From Chloroflexota bacterium (GTDB taxonomy: Bacteria; Chloroflexota; Dehalococcoidia; JACPQK01): DNA of 64,000 nt. The DNA lies in the NCBI GenBank assembly GCA_016190505.1, contig JACPQM010000024.1, positions 62,001-126,000 of the forward strand, written 5' to 3'. Below the pieces are notes generated by a model. It did not search any database. It worked only from the letters and a program-made list of their open reading frames with translations, and had not been told where the DNA came from. The position numbers and the translations under genes were made by a program. Within the stretch, counting starts at the first letter, position 1, and every line of letters starts with the position of its first letter. Positions 8,988-16,984 of this stretch are shown here, in pieces.

Positions 8988-9209
8988 ATGGCCCAGATCA
9001 ACACCGCGGAAGAGGCTACTGAGGTCGCGCGCTCCTTTGTCAAGAAGCACCGTATCATAGCTATCCCCCTCAAAGCAGTGCGAGAAGACGACGTGTGGCA
9101 CGTCGAACTCGATGTGGGGCCGCTGTCTGTCGCCGTGGCCAGGGTTGAGGTTGACGCGCGAACCGGCCGGGTCATGAAGTATGAGATGCCCTCGTTTCCA
9201 CCCTTCTAG
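8988..9209 (+). CDS. Small PepSY-like protein
   Basis: 73 residues starting MAQINTAEEATEV after a strong AGGGGAGGGA site. The second half (WHVELDVG...VEVDARTGRVMKYEMP) has the alternating pattern and the VDAxTGxV signature of PepSY-type domains. No signal peptide is present, so it is cytoplasmic. Its stop is two nt before the next start, so the two genes are co-transcribed. It could be a partner of the PaREP1/HEPN-like protein; function is unknown. Confidence 0.6.
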   Translation: MAQINTAEEATEVARSFVKKHRIIAIPLKAVREDDVWHVELDVGPLSVAVARVEVDARTGRVMKYEMPSFPPF

Positions 9210-9211
9210 GC

Positions 9212-9589
9212 ATGGCCATGCCAGTCTCAGACCGCACCCTCAGATTGAAGGGCCAAAGCGTACACTACCTGACCAACGCTCTGGCTTTTCTGGAAGCGCG
9301 AGAAGCAGAGAAAGCCAGTGAGTTCCTCTGGGGAAGCTTCGCGCAAGCACTAAAGGCAGTGGCCTCCCTGAAAGGCGCCACTCTGCGCAGCCACGGCCAA
9401 CTCAGGCAATACGCCAGGGACTTGTCGCTCGATCTGCGAGACAAAGACATCCAATACACTTTCTTGCTGGCGGAATCGCTCCACCGCAACTTCTATGAAC
9501 TGGACTCAGACCTCGAAAGTATTGTGGCCATCGCTACCAAGGTCAGAGCCACAGTCGCCAAGCTCCTCGACCTGCTGCCGTCCAAATAG
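9212..9589 (+). CDS. PaREP1/HEPN-like family protein
   Basis: 125 residues, entirely helical. The motifs EKASEFLWGSFAQALKAVA and AESLHRNFYELDSDLE match the PaREP1 family, first noted in archaea and related to HEPN folds, many of which are RNases or toxin components. The canonical HEPN Rx4-6H active motif is not evident, so nuclease activity is not claimed. A second ATG six nt downstream (9218) is an alternative start. It is coupled to the 73-residue gene before it. Confidence 0.65.
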   Translation: MAMPVSDRTLRLKGQSVHYLTNALAFLEAREAEKASEFLWGSFAQALKAVASLKGATLRSHGQLRQYARDLSLDLRDKDIQYTFLLAESLHRNFYELDSDLESIVAIATKVRATVAKLLDLLPSK

Positions 9590-9706
9590 CGGCGCGGCGC
9601 TTTTAGCTCCGCCCGCGCCTCTTTCCCCTATCGTTCGGGCAGCTACATCGTTATATAGCTGAAGTCCCGAACAGAGCCACTTTACGAAGGGCTGGGGAGG
9701 TCTAAA

Positions 9707-9997
9707 ATGATTGGAGTAGCCATACAGCAAGAGGCTAGAGACATAGTCCGGGCAATGGGATGCAGGGAAATGGACAACAAAGACTGGGCAAGCTACTTTA
9801 TGGCCCGCATGGACCGCCTGGTGGCCATCAGGGACAACTACGCCAGCCACCTGGACCCGGGGATGGCCCGCATCCTACACCGGGCTATCTTCTCCACTTA
9901 CCTTGACCTGCGGGACCTGGGCTTGGGCCAGGTTGCTCTCGACCGCATTCGGTCCGGCCCCGGGTCTCTGGTGGGAGTCGGCGAGCCGCAGGACTAG
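9707..9997 (+). CDS. Hypothetical protein
   Basis: 96 residues, mostly helical, starting at ATG 9707 behind a good GGGGAGG site. It contains no motif I recognise. It follows the PaREP1-like pair by 117 nt on the same strand and ends just before the convergent SDR gene. The clear ribosome binding site and normal codon use support a real gene. Confidence 0.55.
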   Translation: MIGVAIQQEARDIVRAMGCREMDNKDWASYFMARMDRLVAIRDNYASHLDPGMARILHRAIFSTYLDLRDLGLGQVALDRIRSGPGSLVGVGEPQD

Positions 9998-10018
9998 GGC
10001 AGAGTCGGCCGGTGACCT

Positions 10019-10834
10019 TCAGGCGGTGATGCCGCCGTCCACGAACAGCACCTGCCCCGTCATATAGTCCGAGGCAGGTGAAGCCAGGTAGACGGCCAGC
10101 AGGCCAATGTCCCGTAGATCGCCGGTCCGGCGGAAGGGGATGGTCCGCAGAATCCGCTCACGGAGTCTCGGCGTATCGTGCAGGCGGGCCACCATAGCGG
10201 TACGGAAGTGGCCCGGCGCAATGCAGTTCACCTGGATGTTGTAGGCTGCCCACTCTGCCGCCAGGGACCAGGTGAGGCCTACCAGGCCTGTCTTGCTCAC
10301 CCCGTAGCTCAGGCCGAAGGGGAAGCCACGGGCTGCAAAGATTGAGGAGATGCTGATCACTTTGCCTCGCCGCTGGACCACCATGTGCGGGGCGACGGCG
10401 CGGCAGCACAGGAAGGCGCCGTTGAGTTGGACATCCAGCACAGTCCGCCACTCGCTAAGGCTGGTAGGCGCGAAGTAGTTGGGGAAATCCTCAGCCCCTT
10501 CGGGGTGATGCTCCGGCAATGGGACCAGGGGCTTGGGGACGGCGGCGCCAGCGTCGTTGACCAGTATGTCTATGTGGCCGAACTCCTCCATGGCCCGGTC
10601 CACCGCCTCCTGCACCTGGGCTGCTTTGGTGACGTCGGTGGCTATGGCTAGGGCGCGTCGCCCCAGCCTACGGGCCTCGGCGGCGGTGTCCTCGACCTGT
10701 TCCCGGGTGCGGGCCAGAGCGACGATTTCGGCGCCCGCCTCAGCAAAGCACAGGGCAATGCCCCGGCCGATACCCCGGCCGGCCCCGGTGACCACGGCCA
10801 CCCGCCCATCCAGGCTGAACTCATCTAGTGGCAT
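10019..10834 (-). CDS. SDR-family oxidoreductase (FabG-like) 1
   Basis: 271 residues of the classical short-chain dehydrogenase family. The Rossmann motif TGAGRGIG is at residues 16-23, VNDAG stands in the NNAG position, and SIFAARGFPFGLSYGVSK supplies the catalytic Ser, Tyr and Lys. It ends in the DGGITA tail common to FabG-like enzymes. It is the last of three tandem, same-strand SDR genes with 8-35 nt spacing. Substrate is unknown; acyl-chain, sugar or cyclic alcohols are all possible. Confidence 0.9.
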   Translation of the reverse strand: MPLDEFSLDGRVAVVTGAGRGIGRGIALCFAEAGAEIVALARTREQVEDTAAEARRLGRRALAIATDVTKAAQVQEAVDRAMEEFGHIDILVNDAGAAVPKPLVPLPEHHPEGAEDFPNYFAPTSLSEWRTVLDVQLNGAFLCCRAVAPHMVVQRRGKVISISSIFAARGFPFGLSYGVSKTGLVGLTWSLAAEWAAYNIQVNCIAPGHFRTAMVARLHDTPRLRERILRTIPFRRTGDLRDIGLLAVYLASPASDYMTGQVLFVDGGITA

Positions 10835-10842
10835 AGGTCCCC

Positions 10843-11664
10843 CTACGGCAACACCATGGCGCCGCCGTCCAGGCCGAAGGTCTGTCCCGTCACATAGTCC
10901 GAGGCTGGCGAGGCCAGGTACACGGCCAGCAGGCCCACCTCGCGGGGCTCCCCAAAACGCTTCAGCGGAATACGCCGCAGCAGGTCGCGGCGGATATGCT
11001 CATCCGCCATCTGTCCTTTGGTGGCCTCGGTAGGGAAACGACCCGGGGCGATGACGTTGACGTTGATGTCGTACCGCGCCCATTCTCGGGCCAGGGAGCG
11101 GCTGAAGTTGATCACCGCCGCCTTGCTAGCGGTGTACAGAGTGTGGTAGTCCCAGCCCCGCAGTCCGCCCATGGAAGCCACGTTGATCACTTTGCCCTTA
11201 CTTCGCCCCATCATGTGCGGGCCCACCGCGCGGCAGGCCAGGAAGACAGAGCGCACGTTGGTGTCCATTACCAGGTCGAACTCCTCCTCAGATGTAGGGC
11301 GGGAGAAGTCCCAGGCCCCGGCGGCAGGCTTTGGCTGGGAGCCTAGCATGGGCACCAGCGGGCGCACCGGTGCGATGCCGGCGTTGTTCACCAGTATGTC
11401 TACGTGGCCGAACTCGTCCAGGGTGCGCTGGACAAGACCGTCCACATCGTCGGCCTGGGTCACGTCCGTGGGCACGGCTAGAGCGCGCCGCCCCAGCTTG
11501 CGGACCTCGGCAGCGGTATCCTCGATCTGCTCGCGGGTGCGGGCGGCCACCGCAACGTCCGCCCCCGCCTCGGCCAGGCACAGGGCGATGGCGTGGCCCA
11601 ACCCCCGGCCGCCGCCTGTTACTATGGCCACACGCCCTTCGACGAGGAAGTCCTTGAGGACCAC
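10843..11664 (-). CDS. SDR-family oxidoreductase (FabG-like) 2
   Basis: 273 residues, with GGGRGLG for NAD(P) binding, VNNAG, and the YTASK catalytic motif behind VASMGG. The frame is open further upstream into the neighbouring gene. I chose the GTG at 11664 because the protein then begins VVLKDFLVEGRVAIVTGGG, as in its paralogues, with GGAAGGG about 12 nt upstream. Middle gene of the SDR trio; about half its residues match the first SDR by eye, which points to tandem duplication. Confidence 0.87.
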   Translation of the reverse strand: MVLKDFLVEGRVAIVTGGGRGLGHAIALCLAEAGADVAVAARTREQIEDTAAEVRKLGRRALAVPTDVTQADDVDGLVQRTLDEFGHVDILVNNAGIAPVRPLVPMLGSQPKPAAGAWDFSRPTSEEEFDLVMDTNVRSVFLACRAVGPHMMGRSKGKVINVASMGGLRGWDYHTLYTASKAAVINFSRSLAREWARYDINVNVIAPGRFPTEATKGQMADEHIRRDLLRRIPLKRFGEPREVGLLAVYLASPASDYVTGQTFGLDGGAMVLP

Positions 11665-11698
11665 GGCTGGGCTACGCCCTTCCCGGCAACATGGTCCG

Positions 11699-12481
11699 CT
11701 ACCAGGTAGCGGGTGGTGGGCCAGCCTGGCCACCGCCGTCGGCCACGATCACCTGTCCAGTGATGTAGCTGGACGCATTGGACGCCAGGAATACGGCCAC
11801 ATCGCCCAGCTCCTCAGGCTCGGCAATGCGCTTCAAGGGGGTACCAGACATGGCCTGGTTGTAGATGGCTGGAGTGTCCCAGAGCGCCTTGGCGAAGTCG
11901 GTGCGCACAATGGATGGGGCAATGGCATTGACCCGGATGTTGTAGCGCGCCCACTCCACCGCGTTCACCTTGGTCAGCATGATATCGGCCGCCTTGCTGA
12001 TACAGTAAAGGCCCAGGCCCGTCATGTAGCGGAACCCACCGCTGGACGACAGGTTGATGATGCTGCCGCCGCCGACCTTCTGCATCTCCTTCATGGCAGC
12101 GTTGCTGAGCAGGAAATACGCCTTGAGGTTGGTGTTCATGATGACGTCGAACTGCCACTCCTCGGCGGTGTCCACTGGGCCGAAGTGGGGATTGGTGACA
12201 GCATTGTTCACCAGTATGTCCAGGCGCCCGAACTTGCCCACCGTCTGGGCCACCAGATTGTCCAGAGCCGCGCGCTCGCGCACGTTGGTGGGCACCGCCA
12301 GGCACTGGCGACCCGTGGCCTGGATGTCCTTGGCGGTAGCCTCCAGGTCCTCGGGCTTGCGGGCCGCGATGACCACATCGGCCCCGGCCTTGGCCATGGC
12401 TAGAGCGATGGCCCGGCCGATGCCCCGGCTGCCGCCGGTGACTACCGCTACCTTTCCCTCTAAGGAGAATGCAGATGCCAT
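11699..12481 (-). CDS. SDR-family oxidoreductase (FabG-like) 3
   Basis: 260 residues, promoter-proximal member of the SDR trio. It has TGGSRGIG near the N-terminus, NNAV in place of NNAG, Ser in LSSSGG and the YCISK catalytic pair. The ATG at 12481 is preceded by GAGGAGG. The differences in the NNAG loop among the three paralogues suggest different substrates. It is divergent from the DUF192 lipoprotein gene. Confidence 0.9.
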   Translation of the reverse strand: MASAFSLEGKVAVVTGGSRGIGRAIALAMAKAGADVVIAARKPEDLEATAKDIQATGRQCLAVPTNVRERAALDNLVAQTVGKFGRLDILVNNAVTNPHFGPVDTAEEWQFDVIMNTNLKAYFLLSNAAMKEMQKVGGGSIINLSSSGGFRYMTGLGLYCISKAADIMLTKVNAVEWARYNIRVNAIAPSIVRTDFAKALWDTPAIYNQAMSGTPLKRIAEPEELGDVAVFLASNASSYITGQVIVADGGGQAGPPPATW

Positions 12482-12679
12482 GTGAGCGAGTTACCTCCTC
12501 GTATTGTTGGTCACGGACATTTCGCTGATACGATACACCAGAATCCAGGGACTATACTAGAGGCGATCGGGCCAATGGCCCGGCGACCTCGGATGGGAAA
12601 CGTGAGCAAGAACACCAGACCACCGGAAACTGCCAGGAGCCAGCACAGCCCCCTCCGCCGTCATGGCTCGCAGTGCGGG

Positions 12680-13294
12680 ATGCGACGCTGCACTGTTGGT
12701 GGGGCTATGCTGGCGCTTCTCGGGCTGCTGGTCGCCTGCTCAAACCAGGCTGCCGTCCCTTCTCCGGCCGCGCCCCAAACCACCGCCATCCCGACACCCA
12801 CCACGACATCCATCCCCACTGCGGTACCCACCGCTACGCCCGTCCCCACGCCATTACCTACTGCCACCCGCATCACCACACCAGTACCCACAGCGACGTC
12901 CGCCCCCACCCCTACGCCCCCCATCGCTATCATCGGTGGCCGCGTCTTCTTCCTGGAGGTCGCCGACACTCCAGAGAAGCGCACCTGGGGGCTGATGGAG
13001 AGGACCAGCTTACCTCGGGACACGGCGATGCTCTTCATATTCGAGGGCGATGCGCCGTGGGGATTCTGGATGAAGAATACCCTCATCCCGCTAGACGCGA
13101 TCTGGGTTGATGCTAGCGGTCTGATCGTGGACATACTGACTATGGTCCCCGAGCCTGGCAAGCCCGACAACCAGTTGAAGGTCTATGTGCCCCGCACCCC
13201 AGCCCGGTACGTCCTGGAGATGAACGCCGGGCTGGCCCAGGAGTACCAGTTCGTCCCGGGCATGCCCGTGGACCTCAGACTGGGCGGACCGTAG
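12680..13294 (+). CDS. DUF192 lipoprotein with Pro/Thr linker
   Basis: 204 residues from ATG 12680. A lipoprotein signal ends at Cys20 (GLLVAC). A linker of about 55 residues rich in Pro, Thr and Ala (TPTTT, VPTATPVPTP) spans the cell wall or surface layer. A DUF192 domain follows, with KRTWGLMERTSLPRDTAMLF, the WMKNTLIPLDAIWVD core and a YVLEMNAG segment. DUF192 proteins are extracytoplasmic and poorly characterised. In-frame starts farther upstream (GTG 12602) would only add a non-signal extension. Confidence 0.85.
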   Translation: MRRCTVGGAMLALLGLLVACSNQAAVPSPAAPQTTAIPTPTTTSIPTAVPTATPVPTPLPTATRITTPVPTATSAPTPTPPIAIIGGRVFFLEVADTPEKRTWGLMERTSLPRDTAMLFIFEGDAPWGFWMKNTLIPLDAIWVDASGLIVDILTMVPEPGKPDNQLKVYVPRTPARYVLEMNAGLAQEYQFVPGMPVDLRLGGP

Positions 13295-13357
13295 GGGCGT
13301 GATTGATCGCGCCCGCAGGGCGGGCGGGCCCGCGACAAAATGCGTCGGCGCGATGGG

Positions 13358-13379
13358 GCGCCCCGATACATCGGGGCGC
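13358..13379. repeat. Dispersed palindromic repeat, family C, copy 1
   Basis: GCGCCCCGAT and ATCGGGGCGC form 10-bp arms around AC, located between the convergent DUF192 and APC permease genes. A second copy with 12-bp arms is at 15924-15949. It may act as a bidirectional terminator hairpin. Confidence 0.6.
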
Positions 13380-13381
13380 TC

Positions 13382-14692
13382 CTACGAGGGGCCGGCCTCC
13401 CCTCGCTGCGCCTTCAGGTACTGTCCCAGGGCCAGCCCCACCACAGCCAGGGCCAGGCCCAGGGTGATGGCCGTCCACCCTGTCCGCACCAGCAGCAGGA
13501 GACACGTAATCAGCCCCAGCGCCGGCAGGACTCCCGAGTACCGCGATACGGAGCGGCCGGACCGTGCCCCCCCCGTCCCGGCGTCGCGGGACTCCCTGCG
13601 CAGAAGAGCGGCCAGGCTCAGGTTGACCATGCCATAGGCGGCCAGGACCAGGAAGTTGCTCATTTGGGCCACCACGGCGATGTCGCCCAGGAGGCCGAAC
13701 AGGCTGGCCAGCGCCCAGACCAGGAGTATGCTAGCCCACGGGGTGTGCCTGCGCCCAATCCAGGCCAGTGCTCTGGGCAGGGCGCCGGCCTGGGCCATCC
13801 CATAGAGGGCACGCGAGGCCGAGATGAGGAGCACCAGGACGGTGTTAGTGGTGGCCGCCAGCGCGATGACGGCCAGCGCCGTCCTGCCCCTTTCCCCCAG
13901 CACCGCGGCCACGGCGTCGGCCAGGGGTGCGGAGGAGCGGGCCAGCACCTGCCAGCCCACGAGGCTCACCGCCGAGACCGCCACCAGCACGTAGAGCACA
14001 CCGCTGATGGCCAGCGCCAGGGTGATGGCCCGAGGCAGGTCCCTCTCGGGGTGGCGCATCTCCTCGGCCAGGTTGCCTAGCTCGTCGAAGCCCACGAAGG
14101 CGAAGAACCCGAGGGTCGCCGCCGTCCACATGCCGGGCAACCCTTGGGGCGCCTCCAGCAGGGGTTGCTCACCCCAATGGGGTATGCCCAGGGTGGCCAC
14201 GACTACCAGTCCGGCGACTTCCAGCACGGACAGGGCGGCAACCAGCAGCACCGACTCCTGGATCCCGACCCACGCGATCAAGGAAAGCACGGCCACCAGC
14301 CCCAGGGCAGCCGGGACCGAGGGGACATCCGCCAGGGACTGGAAGTAGCCCCCGAATCCCAGGGCTACGGCTGCCGCCGCCACCAGGTCGGCCCAGACCA
14401 TCAGCCACCCGGCCATGAAGCCCACGCTGAAGCCCAGTCCCACGCGGGAGTACTGGAACTCGGGCGAGTCCTTGGGGACGCGCCTGGCCATGCGGGCATA
14501 GGACAGGCCGGTGAAGGCGGCCACCACGCCGGCCATAAGAAAGGATATCCAGGCGGCATTGCCCGCCATGCCGGCGGCTGCCCCAATCAGGGCGTAGATG
14601 CCGGCGCCCACGATAACGCCGACTCCGGAAGTGATAGCCAGGCCCAGACCTATGGTGCGCTTGAGTGCTCGCCCTTCCACCACCTTCACCAC
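13382..14692 (-). CDS. APC-family amino acid/polyamine permease
   Basis: 436 residues with about 12 hydrophobic segments. The first helix (TIGLGLAITSGVGVIVGAGIYALIG) has the glycine-rich broken-helix pattern of APC transporters, and GFFAFVGFDELGNLAEEMRHPERDLPRAI is the hallmark helix 6 region. It imports or exchanges an amino acid or polyamine across the inner membrane; the substrate is unknown. It starts at GTG 14692 behind GGAGGAAG; a second in-frame GTG follows immediately. Confidence 0.88.
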   Translation of the reverse strand: MVKVVEGRALKRTIGLGLAITSGVGVIVGAGIYALIGAAAGMAGNAAWISFLMAGVVAAFTGLSYARMARRVPKDSPEFQYSRVGLGFSVGFMAGWLMVWADLVAAAAVALGFGGYFQSLADVPSVPAALGLVAVLSLIAWVGIQESVLLVAALSVLEVAGLVVVATLGIPHWGEQPLLEAPQGLPGMWTAATLGFFAFVGFDELGNLAEEMRHPERDLPRAITLALAISGVLYVLVAVSAVSLVGWQVLARSSAPLADAVAAVLGERGRTALAVIALAATTNTVLVLLISASRALYGMAQAGALPRALAWIGRRHTPWASILLVWALASLFGLLGDIAVVAQMSNFLVLAAYGMVNLSLAALLRRESRDAGTGGARSGRSVSRYSGVLPALGLITCLLLLVRTGWTAITLGLALAVVGLALGQYLKAQRGEAGPS

Positions 14693-14813
14693 CTCTTCCT
14701 CCCCGTTGGCCCACAGGCCACGCCCCCAGCGCAGCCCCGGAGCGCTAGATGGGCCCCTTATCAGTCTATTCTAGCTGGTATGTGGCCTTTGGCCCTGGCA
14801 CGTGGCCGCAGGC

Positions 14814-14843
14814 CGTAGGGGCATGGCGCGCCATGCCCCTACG
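14814..14843. repeat. Perfect 30-nt palindrome (GTAGGGGC family)
   Basis: A continuous self-complementary sequence centred on GGCGCGCC with outer arms CGTAGGGGCATGG. It lies between two minus-strand genes. The GTAGGGGC end also forms the outer arms of the larger element at 42951-43053, so the two probably belong to one repeat family. Confidence 0.65.
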
Positions 14844-14874
14844 TTGGGCACGGGCGCCAGGTCTTGCTAGCGGT

Positions 14875-14900
14875 GTGGGTGAAGTGAAACGGAACCCACC
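14875..14900. repeat. Dispersed palindromic repeat, family B, copy 2
   Basis: GTGGGT...ACCCAC hairpin with the interior GAAGTGAAACGGA, closely resembling the copy at 6188-6215. Confidence 0.5.
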
Positions 14901-14909
14901 ACCCTGGGT

Positions 14910-15899
14910 CTAGTCGCCGGCGAAGTCCCTAGCGTAGAGCCGCTGGAGCCGGGCCAGCGACGCGGGCGACAGGCCCGGGCTGGCGGCGCAGCGCACTGCC
15001 TCATCAATGTGCTCCACGGAAGAGAAGCCCACGAGCACGGTGGACACGCTCGGATGGGACAGCACGTAGCGCATGGCCGTTTGCGGCAGGGTGCCGGTCT
15101 CCTCTCGCAGGGCCTGGCGCACTTTGACAGCCCGTTCCAGGTCGGCGTCATATTCCGAGCCTGGAGAGAGCGTGTGGCCCCCGCCTCCGCCTCGGGCCTG
15201 CCCGGCCAGGGCGCCCCCGGCCAGGGTCCGGATGGCCAGCACCCCCATGCCCTGGGATGCCGCCAGGGGGATGAGCATCCGGTAGTCCTGGGCTGAGAAG
15301 CCGGAAGGGACCGCCTCCCCGGCGCTGGGGTTGAGCAGATTATAGTAGGCCTGGATGGTGTTGAACTGGCCGCTGCACACCAGGGCGTGGATGGCCTCCG
15401 TCTCGCCCAGACCGGTGAAGCCAAAGAACCGGACGTGCCCCTGGCCCTTCAGCTCCTGAAGGGCATCGAGGACGCCACCCGGGCCGAGCACGTCCTCCAC
15501 GGACAGGGAGTTGCGGCGCGTCCCCCGCCGCATGGTGATGGGGTGATGGATTTGGAGCACGTCCACAGCGGAACGCCCCAGGCGGGTCAGGCTCCGCTCC
15601 GCCGAGCGGAGGGCGCCCCCCTTCAGGTCCCCCAGCTCGCCGGCGGGAATGCTCACCTTGGTGGACACATGGGGGGTGGCCCCAAGCTCCTTCAGTGCCC
15701 AGCCCAGATTCTCCTCGGACTGGCCGTCGCCGTAGGCGGGGGCGCTGTCGAACCAGTTGATGCCCAGCTCCAGGGCGTGGCGCACCGCCTCCAGCCTGAC
15801 CGCCGGCGGCGGTCGGAACAGGATGCCCCCGTTATTGCCTCCGCCAAAGGCGATCTCTGAGACCTCCAAGCCGGTGTTGCCCAACTTGCGGTAGCGCAT
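14910..15899 (-). CDS. Aldo/keto reductase
   Basis: 329 residues with the (beta/alpha)8 aldo/keto reductase layout. The catalytic tetrad is visible as Asp51 and Tyr56 (WFDSAPAYGDG), Lys81 (STKVS) and His118 (QIHHP). It ends in a conserved-looking C-terminal helix (LARLQRLYARDFAGD). These NADPH enzymes reduce aldehydes and ketones in the cytoplasm; the specific substrate is not evident. AAGGAGGG precedes the ATG at 15899. Confidence 0.9.
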   Translation of the reverse strand: MRYRKLGNTGLEVSEIAFGGGNNGGILFRPPPAVRLEAVRHALELGINWFDSAPAYGDGQSEENLGWALKELGATPHVSTKVSIPAGELGDLKGGALRSAERSLTRLGRSAVDVLQIHHPITMRRGTRRNSLSVEDVLGPGGVLDALQELKGQGHVRFFGFTGLGETEAIHALVCSGQFNTIQAYYNLLNPSAGEAVPSGFSAQDYRMLIPLAASQGMGVLAIRTLAGGALAGQARGGGGGHTLSPGSEYDADLERAVKVRQALREETGTLPQTAMRYVLSHPSVSTVLVGFSSVEHIDEAVRCAASPGLSPASLARLQRLYARDFAGD

Positions 15900-15923
15900 C
15901 GCGCGCCCTCCTTCGGTAGCCGT

Positions 15924-15949
15924 GGGCGCTCCGATGCATCGGGGCGCCC
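15924..15949. repeat. Dispersed palindromic repeat, family C, copy 2
   Basis: GGGCGCTCCGAT and ATCGGGGCGCCC are 12-bp arms around GC, with one wobble pair. Related to 13358-13379. Confidence 0.6.
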
Positions 15950-16074
15950 CTACGGTGTCTATCGGGCCTTGAAGTACGCCCTCATGGGCTTGAAGTAGGA
16001 GACCTTGAATGATTCGGGCATGGGGAGATGGCTACATTCTACTGGTAACCCAGTGCCCTGGCTAGGATTGCGAG
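15950..16074. other. Gene-free part of the 15900-16208 intergenic stretch
   Basis: The 309-nt gap between the aldo/keto reductase and the zinc-ribbon gene holds repeat copy C, the promoter at 16075 and the leader hairpin at 16163. In the remainder I see only a 20-codon minus-strand frame (15959-16021) with no ribosome binding site, which I do not call a gene. Confidence 0.5.
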
Positions 16075-16103
16075 TTGCCTCTGGCAACCAGGTGTGCTAT
16101 AGT
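16075..16103 (+). promoter_or_regulatory. Promoter of the zinc-ribbon gene (extended -10)
   Basis: TTGCCT (16075-16080), a 17-nt spacer and TATAGT (16098-16103), with TGC immediately before the -10, an extended -10 arrangement. Transcription would start near 16110, giving a leader of about 100 nt. Confidence 0.65.
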
Positions 16104-16162
16104 TACCTCAATGGCAATTGGTTCGTTCTCCCTCACTTGGGACCCCCGTATTGTCCTAGGCC

Positions 16163-16209
16163 TCGGTGACTTAACTCTTGCCAACTCTCAAGAGAAAGGA
16201 GGTCACCGA
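16163..16209 (+). promoter_or_regulatory. Leader hairpin masking the zinc-ribbon start codon
   Basis: TCGGTGAC (16163-16170) is perfectly complementary to GTCACCGA (16202-16209), whose last base is the A of the ATG. An inner hairpin CTCTTG/CAAGAG (16175-16180, 16189-16194) closes the structure, and the AAAGGAGG site lies in the bulge between the two stems. This would limit ribosome access unless melted or bound, as in RNA thermometers or protein-controlled leaders. It matches no riboswitch class I recognise. Confidence 0.5.
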
Positions 16210-16550
16210 TGAGCTATCAGGACAGGACTCTCAGTTGTCAGGACTGCGGACAGTCGTTCACTTTCACCGCTGACGAGCAGTCGCTCTTTGCCCAGAAGGG
16301 ATATACCAACGATCCCAAGCGCTGCCCGACGTGCCGGGCGGCACGGCGCACCGAAAGTACCAGCAGCAGCGGCATGGGCGGCGGCATGGGCAGTGGTGGG
16401 TATGGCCGGCCGGCACAGCGGCGGGAAATGTTCCCCGCGGTCTGTGCCCAGTGTGGCAAGCAGACCCAGGTCCCCTTCCGGCCGAGTGGCACTCGCCCCG
16501 TATACTGCAGCGATTGCTTCAGCCGCCAGGGCGCGTCAAGCAGGCGCTAG
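16209..16550 (+). CDS. Double zinc-ribbon protein
   Basis: 113 residues with two CxxC-CxxC zinc ribbons: Cys10/13/39/42 (LSCQDCGQSFTF...KRCPTC) and Cys79/82/100/103 (AVCAQCGKQTQVPF...YCSDC). A Gly/Ser/Met-rich flexible linker (residues 48-66) joins them. The first ribbon resembles the zf-trcl type and the second the CxxC-x17-CxxC type. Such proteins are common in Chloroflexota and related phyla and probably bind nucleic acid, but no role is established that I know of. It has its own promoter, structured leader and terminator. Confidence 0.82.
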   Translation: MSYQDRTLSCQDCGQSFTFTADEQSLFAQKGYTNDPKRCPTCRAARRTESTSSSGMGGGMGSGGYGRPAQRREMFPAVCAQCGKQTQVPFRPSGTRPVYCSDCFSRQGASSRR

Positions 16551-16569
16551 ACCAACGCAGGTAACCAAG

Positions 16570-16611
16570 AGGGGTAGTCCGCATTCAGTGTGGGCTACCC
16601 CTTCTCCTTTT
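16570..16611 (+). terminator. Intrinsic terminator of the zinc-ribbon gene
   Basis: An 11-bp stem (AGGGGTAGTCC, 16570-16580, with 16592-16602), an 11-nt loop and a pyrimidine-rich TTCTCCTTTT tail. Confidence 0.75.
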
Positions 16612-16644
16612 CACCCGGCGGGTGAGGCCGCCGCCTGAGGCCCG

Positions 16645-16899
16645 ATGTCCAGACATCTGGAGTTCCAACGTGAGGAGGCGGGGACCAACTGCGGCATATG
16701 CTTCGCGGTGTGCCCCTTCGCCAAGAAGGGCAAGTCTTTCATGCACAGCGCCGTAAAGTCCGCCGTGTCCACGGCGCCTGTGCTTAACAGGCTCTTCACC
16801 AGCATGGACAGCGCCGCCGGCTACGGGCTGAAGGACGCTGATGAGTGGTGGGACCTGCCAGGTGTGGCGGCGGAGTTTGGCCAGGTCTCAGGCGAAGAT
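16645..16899 (+). pseudogene. C-terminal remnant of a reductive dehalogenase (RdhA-like)
   Basis: The translation from 16645 reads GTNCGICFAVCPFAKKGK, with Cys16, Cys19 and Cys23 as the CxxCxxxCP cluster motif. STAPVLNRLFTSMD, GYG and WWDLP follow. This order is characteristic of the last 70-80 residues of respiratory reductive dehalogenases. An in-frame TGA at 16636 and the terminator of the previous gene show that the signal peptide, corrinoid-binding domain and first cluster motif are gone. After WWDLP the frame runs into sequence without similarity. No rdhB anchor gene is nearby. It is a truncated relic; an epoxyqueuosine reductase origin is less likely because of the MD..GYG..WW ending. 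Confidence 0.72.
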
Positions 16900-16984
16900 C
16901 TGACCCCATCCCTAGTTCGGTCCCTGGCCCCGGTGGTGCGTTCTACCCTTCCGCCGCCGGGGCCAGGCTTTTCTTGCGGCCCCG

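Noticed and set aside
9707-9997. Considered as the toxin of the PaREP1-type pair
   Set aside because: 117 nt separate it from the pair and it shows no toxin motif, so I left it as hypothetical.
15959-16021. 20-codon minus-strand frame reading MPESFKVSYFKPMRAYFKAR
   Set aside because: No ribosome binding site upstream, no known family, and short enough to arise by chance.
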